From Gnetum montanum (taxonomy: Eukaryota > Streptophyta > Gnetopsida > Gnetales > Gnetaceae): 64,000 bases of DNA. Shown one piece after another: positions 23,019-32,268 of the stretch. The notes beneath the pieces are model-generated. The model had not been told where the DNA came from. It did no database searches and saw only the letters and a program-made list of their open reading frames with translations. Within the stretch, counting starts at the first letter, position 1, and each line of letters opens with the position of its first letter. The stretch covers positions 124,001 to 188,000 of the forward strand of contig MNCI01027002.1 of assembly GCA_015680685.1 (NCBI GenBank), given 5' to 3'. Position numbers and translations under genes: made by a program.

Positions 23019-25570
23019 ATGGCCCCAAACACCAAGAGGCCATGGGAGAAGTTGAATAGGGAAACAAACTCCACAAGTAGAACACATAAAGCAGGAGGTG
23101 TTGCTATATAGTATTCATCAATAGACTCCTACCACATAGCACTTAGTCCAAGGGAATGTGGAGATTTCACAAGTACCTAAATAAGGACAGTTCCTCATGC
23201 TATCACCAAAATGCCTTCAGGCCATTCAAAAACAATCAATCATGTCCATGGTCATTGTGGAATTGAATTTTGGTTCATTCATAGAATTTTTTCTAGAGAT
23301 AGTAAAGATACAACTTCAAGCACCTTCCTATGGCCCACACTAACCAACAATGATGAATGGTACTTAAGAGAGACATACCAATTTTGGCACAATAAACATG
23401 CCAATGCAATGGTCCAAATTGAAGGAGTATCCATTCTTGATTCTATGGAAGCAACTGCTAAGGTTCTTAATTTCTCAATGAAGGGGAAAATGTGGCATAG
23501 ATCTCCACAAGGTTTGACATTGATGCAAAAAGGCTATGGTTGCAAAGGACATACAAGAAGAAGGATAAAGATTACAATGAGCTCATGTTAGATGAAAAGA
23601 TATATTTCAAAATTGGCACCTATCATTTGTTTCCCACAAATAGAATTAATAGAATATTCATGTATGTGACTAGGAGAAGTGCTATCGTGATGAGAAAGTT
23701 CAATGCTAACATCATGCAGCTTTACTTCCTTGAAATTCAAAGGTAGTTTGAGGAAAAGAAGGCATGGAAGTTGATACTTCTATTCCCTTGCCTTATTAGA
23801 AAGCTATGCAACCAAGTTGGAATCCTAGGGTACACTAATGATGTTCTTAGTAAGGCTCAAAGTGCTTCATATGTTGAAATGCTCAAACTAGTACCTCCAA
23901 AGAAAGATCAGGTAGAAAAAATAGTGGGCACCGAGGGAACTATAGGCACCACTCTTATCAATAGCATCCTAGCTACTAGTTAGCAATAATAGGCTAGACC
24001 TAGTAGTCAATCACACGTTGAGAAATAGAAATAGTAGTAGTAGTAACGGCAAGTTCCATCATTGCCACAAGATTATAAACCATTTATGATCCATTTGTAG
24101 CAAATTACTAAAGTATTAGTTAAGGAGCAAGAGAGGTAGCTAATTTATATAAACTAAGAGAGAGCTCCATGGGGCCCATCATATCCATAGATCTAGCTAG
24201 TGGGCAAGTGTTGCTACAAACAAGAGAAGAGGATGATTGGATACAAAAAATCTCATAGAATGCTACATTGTTTCAAGTGATGCTTGAAACAAGTGAAGGA
24301 GCTACTGTTATGATTATGCAACATCAAGATGCAGTGGGTGTAGGTGAGGTTATCATTGACCATATCAAGGAATCATTCATTGTTCCTATTATACTACTAG
24401 TTGATATTTTTGGAGTGAGAGATATTCAAATGCTTATTGGTACCTCAATGAATCCTATTGAACATGAGAACATATTGGACAAACTATAGTAAATAGGATA
24501 AGTCATGCAGAATCTTTTTGATATCCCCAATGATATCACTATAGTACAGTTTGAAATGATTACCACCAAAGGGAAGTTGGTCATGGTCAAGACCAGGGCA
24601 AAGCATGTAGAAAATGAAGTTCAAAGATTACAAGAAGAGCTTGCCACCTTGAGAGTTAAAAGAATGGATCCAATGCAATTTGTTGCACTAGACCAACTTG
24701 AGCTATTTAGAAATGACCATGTGAATAGGTTGATTGATCATAATATGAGGATGGAGAAGAAAAAGGAGAAGGTAGTATGGGATGCATAAGTACCAGAAGC
24801 ATAGATGTATGCACACGCTAAAGCACTCACTACCCTACAAGAAGAGAATAAATAATTAGCTGCATACAATGCAAGGTTGACCAATGTAGAAAGATAAAAG
24901 AATGTCCTCAAGGAGAGCATCTAGCAACTTCAAGACTAATTTGTCCAAGTCAATCAAGACATGAGTCACTTGGCCAGACAAAATAGAACCTTGTTAATGA
25001 AAGAAGTCCACATAATCCAACAAAAATATACTATAAAGATCAACATGTGGCAACACACAGCCAAGAAACATGAGCACCTTAAGGAACATTTTAGAGTTTA
25101 GGTGAACATGTATAAATAGATCAATGAGAAAGAGATCTAGATGACAAATGATACTATTAGTTCAATCTCTATGTAGAACCCTAATTGGAAGCTAATTCTA
25201 GATACTCTTTCTCATGTCCACTAAGTAATAATAAAGAACAAAGACCTGCAAATTAAGAATATGACCAAGTACATGGGATTAGCAAACCTCTGATATGCTA
25301 ATTTGGCCATGTTAATAGTAAGTAGGTCTAGAAATGAACTAGAACAGTAAGTAGCAATTGTGTATCCTCTATATGAGAAAGAGTTTGTTGATAGAAAAGA
25401 TGCATTACAAAAGTTACATGTGGCAAACTTAGAATTAGAAGTTGTCAAGGGCAGCTACTAGGGCCAAAAGAATGTAGCAGCTAACATGGCTTGTTAGATG
25501 TTTGATTATCAAGAATTAAGAAATATGGTTTGGTCATTTAAAGAGGAAAGGAAGCAGTTCATAACATGGT
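23019..25570 (+). pseudogene. E3 extra 3' ORF with coiled-coil tail
   Basis: Starts MAPNTKRPWEKLN at 23019, right after an AAAG acceptor-like end. The N-terminal half (23211-23990) includes DEWYLRETYQFWHNKHA, then LLFPCLIRKLCNQVGILGYT, which is clearly shared with M4 (LPFPCLIRKICQRGGIVHYT at about 40920). 'FPxLIxxLCxxAGV' is a signature I associate with the putative plant transposon protein domain of Athila elements. The C-terminal half (24505-25500) is rich in Glu, Lys, Leu and Gln with heptad-like spacing (ENEVQRLQEELATLRVKRMD), a probable coiled coil. Multiple TAG/TAA stops. Function unknown; there is no signal peptide or membrane segment to support an envelope. Confidence 0.6.
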
Positions 25571-26226
25571 ACATCAAGGCTTGGTAAAAATCTTGGCCCC
25601 ATGTGTTTTGCCAATCTATCCTCTTGGTGATGCATGTGATGAGAAAATAAATAGGACTAGAGGCCATATGTACAAAATGCCATGCCACAGTAGTCACACT
25701 ACCATAGAAAGAGAAATCACCATGATGTTCTGTCAGACGTGCTCTAAGATATCCTAGGTAATTTGGAGGGAGATGCACAGGAGCATGACCAAAACGTGCC
25801 CACCAGGACCAAAACATTGCAGAATTGGAGGATGGCATAGATTGAGGGTTGAACTCAATATGGTACATATGAAAATCACTTGGCTAATAGTAAGGTCAAT
25901 TAAGACAGTCATTATTGTACCATCTTTCAAAATTGAGGTTACTGATTTTAACATTAGTGGCTAAGTGGATATAGGGAGAAAGGATTGGTGTCCTAGTAGT
26001 TCGGATAGAAGGAGTAGAACAAGTCGTAAACACTCTTTGGGTTATGGATGAACCAAATTGCTATGCTTTAGTTAAAGAGTAGAATTCTTCCCAGCTATTT
26101 TTGTGTTGGCTAGTTTCAGCAAAATATTGAGGGAAACTAAGAAAACATTCATGGGTTGTACAAGGACGCAAACACCTAGAAGAACGAAGAGTCCATCCTT
26201 TGCCTCGTAACAACTCTGTACAAAAC

Positions 26227-27099
26227 TCAAACAGTAGTAGGACTAGGGAATTGGTATTCTCTTGTTAGAAAATCTGCTAAACAATTTGTATTACCTTCTA
26301 AGTATTCACTATCAAATTCAAAATTAGCTAAAAATAAACTCCAATGAATAAGCCTCGTATGAGCCACCTTAGATAGATTTTTGGATTGTAGGTATTTATC
26401 AAAATTCTTTAAATCGCTTCTTACAATAAATTGTTTTGGTTGTAAAAACAACTGAAATTTCTCAATACCTTTAACGATGGCAAGAAGCTCTTTATGAGAG
26501 CTATGATATTTTTTTTGAGCTTCATTAAACTTTCCTAAAGCATACCTACAAATTCTAATGGTATGATTTTGTTCCTGTTTTAGGGTGGCTCCCCAAAACA
26601 TTTCAGAGGCGTCTGTTTCAAGAATAAATTTGTCGTCTCCTGGAAGGAATAATGAGGGCAAATGTTGACAAACCTGTTTGATCTTTTTAATAGCTTCAGT
26701 GCAGCGATCCATCCATGGTGAAGAATTTTTTTGTAGTAGTTGATTAAGAACATCCCTTTCTTTAGCTATATCTTTGAAGAAACCAGAGGCATAATTAATA
26801 CATCCTAAAAAACGTTGTATTTGTAATTTATTTTCCAAGACATCAGGAAACTTAATTATGCTTTGTATAATATGAGGTTGTAGTTGGATAATTCCTGCAA
26901 AAATTTCTAAACCTAAAAATTCTATATTGGACTGTCCAATCTTCATTTTGGTAGGTGAAAGAACAAGACCATTTTTATCTACTAAATCAGCAAATATTTT
27001 TAAATGTTCTATATGTTCTTTAACCGATTTGCTAAGAACTAATATATCATCTATGTATGCTAAAATAAATGGATATGAATGGAAAATAGAATCCATCAT
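26227..27099 (-). pseudogene. Pararetroviral RT (palm) and RNase H
   Basis: An open frame of 290 codons, the longest in the window. It begins in the RT palm with AYIDDILVLS (catalytic Y-I-D-D intact), then FLGLEIFAGIIQLQPHII and RFLGCINYASGFF. RNase H follows with ILETDASEMFWGATL (Asp), SSHKELLAIVKGIEKF (Glu), IVRSDLKNF (Asp) and NCLADFLTREY (Asp), so all four acidic residues are present. The spelling LADFLTRE is typical of Caulimoviridae. In the family it copies pregenomic RNA into DNA in the cytoplasm. The upstream RT fingers lie in the same frame but are cut off by stops, so the gene is broken. Confidence 0.85.
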
Positions 27100-27815
27100 T
27101 TTCTGGAAAATTGAGGAAGTTGTTTTTATACCAAAGGGTAAAACATTTCATTCGTAGAACCCTCCTGGGACTATGAAAGCGGTTTTCCAATGATCTGATT
27201 CATGGACCTGGACCTACCAGAAACCTGATTTCAAATCAAACTTGGAATAGATATTGGTGTGTGGCAGTCGTTGAAACAAATCATCTTTATTGGGAATCGA
27301 ATGTTGGATAGATTTTATTATATCATTCAAGGGTTTATAATTAACTACTAAACATTTTTTACCCCTGACTAATTCAGCATGCTTATTTACAAAGAAAGCA
27401 GTATAGGCAAACATGCTAGTGCTTGGTCTAATTAATTACCTTTGTAAATATTCATGGATTTCTAACTCGCATTCTTTACTAAGGCTAGGAGACATTCCAA
27501 TATGTTGGGCTGTAGCTTTTACTTTTACACCATCCTGTAAATCGATCCGACACCAATGTTCCTTTTTGTGTCGGAATATTGTAGGATCATCATTAGCAAA
27601 CTGTAAAAGCTATGTCTTAATATTTTCAAAACTTGGTTGGTGTATCTCAATCTGGTTAACAATCCAAGTTTCTCTTTTCGGATTCTTTTTTGGAATTTTT
27701 TGTTGTTTGAACTGCTGTCTAGCATTTATCCTAGGAAAACTATAACTATTAATGCTTGTGGGATGTACCAGCTCTGCCACATATTGCTTAACAAGCATGG
27801 ATGGTACAAGACCCT
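27100..27815 (-). pseudogene. Pararetroviral RT N-terminal part and linker, broken
   Basis: Frame 27414-27214 contains FFVNKHAELVRGKKCLVVNY and SIPNKDDLFQRLPHTNIYSK, the RT fingers. In-frame stops at 27214-27216 (TAG) and 27148-27150 (TGA) separate it from the palm. Further stops lie upstream at about 27415 and 27600. The upstream part (to about 27800) reads as a Lys-rich linker and the WCRIDLQDG segment that precedes RT in these viruses. Confidence 0.75.
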
Positions 27816-28138
27816 AGGATAGAGAAAGAAAAACTTTAGGCATTGCTGAAAAAATACAAATTCAAGAAGCCTGATGATAAAGGGAAGCAACTGATAGAAG
27901 ACCCACCATCGTAGGGAACCTAATCTACATTGAGCTATTCCAAATTTTCTTTTGTTTTTTCTTATCATGAACTTGTGTCTATTTTATAAAAAAACCACTA
28001 CAACATTCCGAGTCATGCAAATAGTTAGTCAATCATGTTTAGTCAAATCTACCTCCCAATTTTGTAAGAGACTCTATCCTCCTTTTGTTTTAACTCAAGG
28101 ATGAGTTTCCACTTAGTTGGGGGGGTATTGTGAAGACA

Positions 28139-28996
28139 AATTTTGTTGTGATACAATATCATATTTGGGATATCATAGTTATGAATTCGTGGCACATGCT
28201 ATGTCATCATTAATACAATGTCTTGGGATGTGTGCAGTCCTATAAATACAATACTTGGACACATGATTTGTTAACTTTTCATTCCACTAGTAATAGAACT
28301 CTTGCAGTTTCAGTTCTTAGACTTAGACTTAGTGATAGATAGTGAATGCACATAGTGTGATGTGTGATAGTTGAATGGTGTCTTTATTCAAACAAGTTGT
28401 GATGGCAATATAGATCGAGACAATTTTCCATCATTGCAGCATCACTTAGTTTCTTATGTTTACTTAGAATAATTTTTACCATTTTATTAGCTTAATATTT
28501 ACTTTCTCAAGCACTTTATTTTTACTTATTAATAGTAAGTGGTATGGGTATGACTGATTTCGAGCATTAAGTGTGATTGTCTGGTAACCCAAGTAGTATT
28601 ATTGCTTGGTTCGCCTAGTAGTGTAATACTCGGTAATCTAAGTGATGATTACATGTGTCTAAGGTGAATTTGGTGAATCAGGAATGGTTATCCATCGCTC
28701 TAGGATAGAATAGATTTACATTCTAGTTGTTACTTAAGACTTAGGATTTAATATTCCTTTTCACTATGCTTACTCTATCAACACATAGGACTTAAAAAAC
28801 ATTAGTTGATCATATGCCTCACTGGGAGTTAAACTATACATTTACTTTTCACTAACTCAAAGTGGGAAGATAAAGATCTCGGACTTCAACTCAATTACTA
28901 GCATAATAACATTGAGCATTTATGGATTACGATCGGGTCACACGTGAACACTTCTGACTTGTATGGTTAGGTGTTGGATTGCTCCACTGCTCATCA
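28139..28996 (+). repeat. E3 3' LTR
   Basis: Preceded by the PPT (AGTTGGGGGGGTAT) at about 28125-28138 and ending ACTGCTCATCA, the family terminus. Its 5' end is TGTGAAGAC, where other copies have TGATGAAG. TATA-like box CCTATAAATAC at about 28239. The U3 repeat block (28141-28235) contains ATATCAT-type units. Confidence 0.75.
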
Positions 28997-30000
28997 TTAA
29001 CCTTAAAACTATTACCAATAGCAATGGCAAAACAAACTATCATGGAGGATGCCACTGCTAAGGAAGTAGTAGTCCTATAGCCAGCTAGACCTTTATAGAT
29101 AGTGAATTCAACATCTTTTTATCCCAATGTTCTAACTACATATTGTTGGCACATTTGGCCATTTAATGGAGCAACAATTTGTTGAGAAAAAATAATACAA
29201 GCAAATGAGCATATTTGTTTTTAACACAACAATCTATCCTACACATTGTTTAGGATGAATAAAGAAATGTTTCCTCCTAGCTTGTATGCATGGGATCGAT
29301 TTTCCCTAGTCATGTGAGCTTTGGTACTTAAATAACATGAATATTGTCTTTCTTGATGGCAAATTGAAGACATGTTTAGTTCTTGTTGTGAGATTTCTGA
29401 ATCATTCAATGATACCCCATGTGATGCACTATGGAAGAATTGTGAGGTACTCAAATTCATTAATGCTTTATGTATCGCAACAATAAAGCTTTTGTAAAAA
29501 GTCAACCTTGGCCATATTCTAAATTTATGGTACGCCAAGCAGAAGATGAAAATGTACTGCAGGCACATGACGTTATATTAAAGAGGGCTAGGGAGAAATA
29601 TATGCATAACATAATCACCTTAATCTCTCAATTTCAGAGGCTACCGTGAAAAGCAGTCTTGAGCAGGTGCCGCGTTTCAAGTAAGAAGGATGATGGTTTT
29701 ACAGGTTTTAATGACAGTAATTGAAGTTGGGTAGCTATAGCGATTCCACTCATTAGTGTTAGTTGTGTTATCTGTAAGCTGCACTGCAGCATCATCGTCA
29801 AGAAGCTAACAACCTCGTAATTTTATAGGTTTTGTTTACAAATTAACCTGTATAACACGGTTTGAAAGACCGCCTATAGAACCATCAAAATTCCATGCCT
29901 GCACAGTCCGGAAATGGCAGCGAAATGACAGTAAACATCTAGAGACAATTCCCGTTCACGCATTGCGTCGAACAGCTTGCAGACAACATCTTCTCCTTTC
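28997..30000. other. Non-LTR island, left part: no identified gene
   Basis: No LTR or pol similarity seen. A plus-strand stretch at about 29470-29640 reads without stops as NNKAFVKSQPWPYSKFMVRQ and continues to EKYMHNIITLI; I do not recognise it. The minus frame 29239-29568 is longer but shows no family features. Base composition becomes more GC-rich from 29640. Confidence 0.4.
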
Positions 30001-30012
30001 TCTCTGCAATGA

Positions 30013-30252
30013 AATCAATGGTGGAAAGTTTCATTGTTTGGCCTGGGCCATGATAGTCTGATGTGGGCAACGCTCAACCGCGGTGGAAAAGTCATATTCC
30101 TGGAAGAGGAGCCCAGTGTGTACATGATATTCTCGGCCTTCGGTGGTGTTATGATGGACATCGCGGCCAATTTCACTCCGTTTCTGCACGGAGCCGGCAA
30201 CGCCATCGACATGCAGTACAAGAATCCCAAGTTGGCTACGTTAATTATTTGA
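30013..30252 (+). pseudogene. DUF579 (IRX15/GXM-like) gene fragment
   Basis: The frame reads LFGLGHDSLMWATLNRGGKV then IFLEEEPS. 'FGLGHDSLMWxxLNxGGxxxFLEED' is the hallmark of plant DUF579 proteins: IRX15, IRX15L and the glucuronoxylan 4-O-methyltransferases GXM. These act in the Golgi on xylan of secondary walls. Only about 30 residues match; beyond FLEEEPS the frame continues for 40 codons with no resemblance I can see. Upstream, a TGA at 30010-30012 closes the frame and the family's N-terminal part is not readable. Local GC and CpG content is higher than in the surrounding repeats. It is a fragment, not a working gene. Confidence 0.75.
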
Positions 30253-30553
30253 ACATTGCCTTGGGGAGGTCGCCCAGCGAGACGCGAATTGTGGAGCTCG
30301 GGAAACTAAATGGGCGTCTGCAAATATTGGTGTTATTGTTTGCGAAAAGTGTTCAAGCGCACATCGAAGCCTCGGTATTCATGTTTCAAAGTTGTTATCT
30401 GTTACTTTATATAACTGGACAGATGAAAAAATCAATGCAAAGTTCGACGTTGGTGGAAATGCTGCAGCAAAATACCACAATACGTTCGAAAGGACAGTTG
30501 TTCACGTAACTCTTGCAAACATTAAAATTTCTGCATTGCCTTTAACTCAATAA
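30245..30553 (+). pseudogene. ArfGAP zinc-finger domain fragment
   Basis: An uninterrupted frame of about 100 codons without its own Met reads NCGARETKWASANIGVIVCE, KCSSAHRSLGIHVSKLLSVT, then LYNWTDEKINAKFDVGGNAA. This is the ArfGAP fold: the CX2CX16CX2C finger, the W-A-S-x-N-x-G-V segment, the arginine finger in AHRSLG (family VHRSLG), and the WTDE and GGN blocks. ArfGAPs stimulate GTP hydrolysis on Arf at Golgi and endosomes. The first finger cysteine is Asp here (DANC for CADC). After GGNAAAKYHNTFERT the family resemblance ends, and a TAA follows at 30551. No intron is visible within the domain. It sits directly behind the DUF579 fragment in a different frame. Confidence 0.85.
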
Positions 30554-30579
30554 ACAACATGAACCTGCCGATGGAAGAG

Positions 30580-30801
30580 NNNNNNNNNNNNNNNNNNNNN
30601 NNNNNNNNNNNNNNNNNNNNNNNNNNNNNNNNNNNNNNNNNNNNNNNNNNNNNNNNNNNNNNNNNNNNNNNNNNNNNNNNNNNNNNNNNNNNNNNNNNNN
30701 NNNNNNNNNNNNNNNNNNNNNNNNNNNNNNNNNNNNNNNNNNNNNNNNNNNNNNNNNNNNNNNNNNNNNNNNNNNNNNNNNNNNNNNNNNNNNNNNNNNN
30801 N
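30580..30801. other. Assembly gap (222 N)
   Basis: Run of N between the ArfGAP fragment and a block of short hairpins. Confidence 0.99.
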
Positions 30802-30890
30802 GTAGTTACAATTAACTACCATGGTGGTTGTAACCACCAAACAATTGTCCATCATAGCACTTAAATCTATGGTGGTTACAACCAACCCCC
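30802..30890. repeat. Cluster of short inverted repeats beside the gap
   Basis: GTAGTTA-CAAT-TAACTAC at 30802-30819, GGTGGTT-GT-AACCACC at 30823-30838, and GGTT-AC-AACC near 30873-30884. The stems are perfect. The repeated GGTTGTAACC/GGTTACAACC core may be part of a larger foldback whose centre is in the gap. Confidence 0.65.
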
Positions 30891-30947
30891 ATAATGTTTG
30901 TAACTAACCTCTACTTCTCAAGATGACTGTAACTACTCTGAAGTTAC

Positions 30948-30956
30948 TATAAAAGG
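30948..30956 (+). promoter_or_regulatory. TATA-like box (TATAAAAGG)
   Basis: Strong TATA consensus on plus, followed at about 36 nt by the G-rich block. No recognised ORF downstream before E7 begins at 31278. It could belong to an unrecognised element or an unannotated promoter. Confidence 0.35.
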
Positions 30957-30983
30957 GCTTTAAGGGTATTCATTTGGAAGAAA

Positions 30984-31094
30984 CTGGGGGGCAGGAGGGA
31001 GGGGTGTGGTGTGGGTGTGGTGTTGTTGGTGGAGTGTGGAGTGTGTGGAGAAGGGGTAGGAGGGGTTGAGGTGGGGTTGTGTGGTGGGAGGAGG
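30984..31094 (+). repeat. G-rich, GT/GGA-rich low-complexity block
   Basis: About 110 bp almost without C, containing many runs of three to six G (GGGGGGCAGGAGGGAGGGG and following), separated by GT or GA. It meets the usual G-quadruplex pattern several times over. The rest of the window is AT-rich. Confidence 0.85.
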
Positions 31095-31277
31095 AATTAA
31101 GAAAAAGATATTGCGGCATGTAAGATGGCTTTTTAATTTATGAATTCAACTATGTTGTTTTAATCCTTTGAGTTCATTTCTTTCCATTTTGTTTTATTTG
31201 CTTAGCTAATGCTTTGGATAGTATTGTGCTTGGTATTTAATTTTGGAATTTGTCCTAAGTTGCTTTTATAGCTTTGT

Positions 31278-32129
31278 TGATGAAGCGCTATATAGTTGAT
31301 GCGTTCGCATCAACCTAGCCTCATCGACGCACCCTCCATGCGTCGATGTGGTCCCGTTTACGCAGCCGCCTATCTTGGCCTATAAATAAGAGGGCCTTCC
31401 ACCTCATTTAGGCATCCTTTTGTCATTTGTAGCTAGACTCTTTCAGTTTGTTTCCATAGGAGTTAGAATATTTTGCCAGTGCATGCCCATAGTGTGATGC
31501 TTGTAATTGTATGAAACCTTTATTCAAGTGTGACGTACTTGGACGTGCACATGACCAGAAATAAAGATCAAGATTACTTCATCATTGCAGTATTCACGTA
31601 GTTTTAATTATCTAGTTTAATTGTTAATTGTTATTGTTATTTATTGCTTTCTTAGTTAATATTTATTTATCATCATTTACTATTCCTATTGTTAAATGCG
31701 GAATGAGTATGACTTAATCACGAGCATTTAAGTGTGACTACTTGGTAACCCAGCAACGTACCTAGGATCTATGCTTGGTAACCCCAGTAGTAGTCATGCA
31801 CGAGGTCCAAGATATGTATGGATGATTAAGGAACAGATACTCATCGCACTTAGGCTAGCTTAGACTCATTTCCTATTGCTCATTAGTTTAATTAATATTA
31901 TCTTCCATTGTCTCTAGGAGTAGCATTAGTTTAGGATCACATCATACGCCTCACTCTGAACTAAACCATACATGACAAAGCAATACTAGTTCAGGTGGGA
32001 AGACAGCGAACTGCGATCAATGTGTAACTATCTAGATACCACAACTAGACTGTCCATAGAGTTAGACCGGATTGTGCGTGAACACTCGTATTCATATGGT
32101 TGAGTGTAGGGGTACATCACTGCTCATCA
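31278..32129 (+). repeat. E7 5' LTR
   Basis: TGATGAAGCG at the start, TGCTCATCA at the end. TATAAATAA box at 31381-31389, about 100 bp into the LTR, so U3 is very short and R-U5 long. AATAAAGATC near 31560 is the polyadenylation-type signal. U3 repeat block 31290-31370 (GATGCG/CATCGACGC units). Confidence 0.88.
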
Positions 32130-32130
32130 T

Positions 32131-32148
32131 TGGTGCCATTGCCAAGGA
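32131..32148 (+). promoter_or_regulatory. E7 primer binding site, tRNA-Asp type
   Basis: TGGTGCCATTGCCAAGGA, one base after the LTR. It differs from the Athila tRNA-Asp site (TGGCGCCGTTGCCGGGGA) only by C-to-T or G-to-A changes. Confidence 0.82.
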
Positions 32149-32268
32149 TAGTGCAAGTTATTTACATTAGTTACATCATACAAGATCACTGTAACAAAGC
32201 CTTGACGATATATCTTTAAGAAAAATAATAATAATAATTGTAATTAAATCACACACAAATTTATAGCC

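Larger units (their letters stand above)
25509..27815 (-). mobile_element. Endogenous pararetrovirus (Caulimoviridae) fragment inside E3
   Basis: A single minus-strand block with the end of a protease-RT linker, RT, RNase H and downstream sequence, bounded on the right by E3 coding sequence that resumes at about 27820. Caulimoviridae have no integrase; such copies arise by illegitimate integration. No LTR or target duplication is seen. The left boundary is uncertain: a minus frame at 25868-25509 (WSWWARFGH) reads coherently and may be the viral C-terminal region, but E3 sequence may also reach 25570. The genus is not determined; it looks closer to florendo- or petuvirus-like sequences than to badnaviruses. 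Confidence 0.75.
18950..28996 (+). mobile_element. E3: Athila-like element with gag-protease but no RT/integrase
   Basis: On plus: gag (18960-19850), protease (20430-21056), post-integrase purine tract (21401-21430), T-rich tract (21440-21720), extra ORF (23019 onward), 3' PPT and 3' LTR (28139-28996). The protease end joins directly to the sequence that normally follows integrase, so RT, RNase H and integrase are lost as one block. A pararetrovirus fragment (about 25510-27815) interrupts the extra ORF, which resumes at 27820. No 5' LTR was found; the left end is obscured by the partial LTR at 17560-18240. Confidence 0.7.

Noticed and set aside
29239-29568. 109-codon minus frame
   Set aside because: No family features and no support from codon use; the plus strand has a shorter but more protein-like stretch in the same place.
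30063-30509. 148-codon plus frame over the gene-fragment island
   Set aside because: It is the out-of-phase shadow of the DUF579 and ArfGAP frames; the ArfGAP signature is in another frame.
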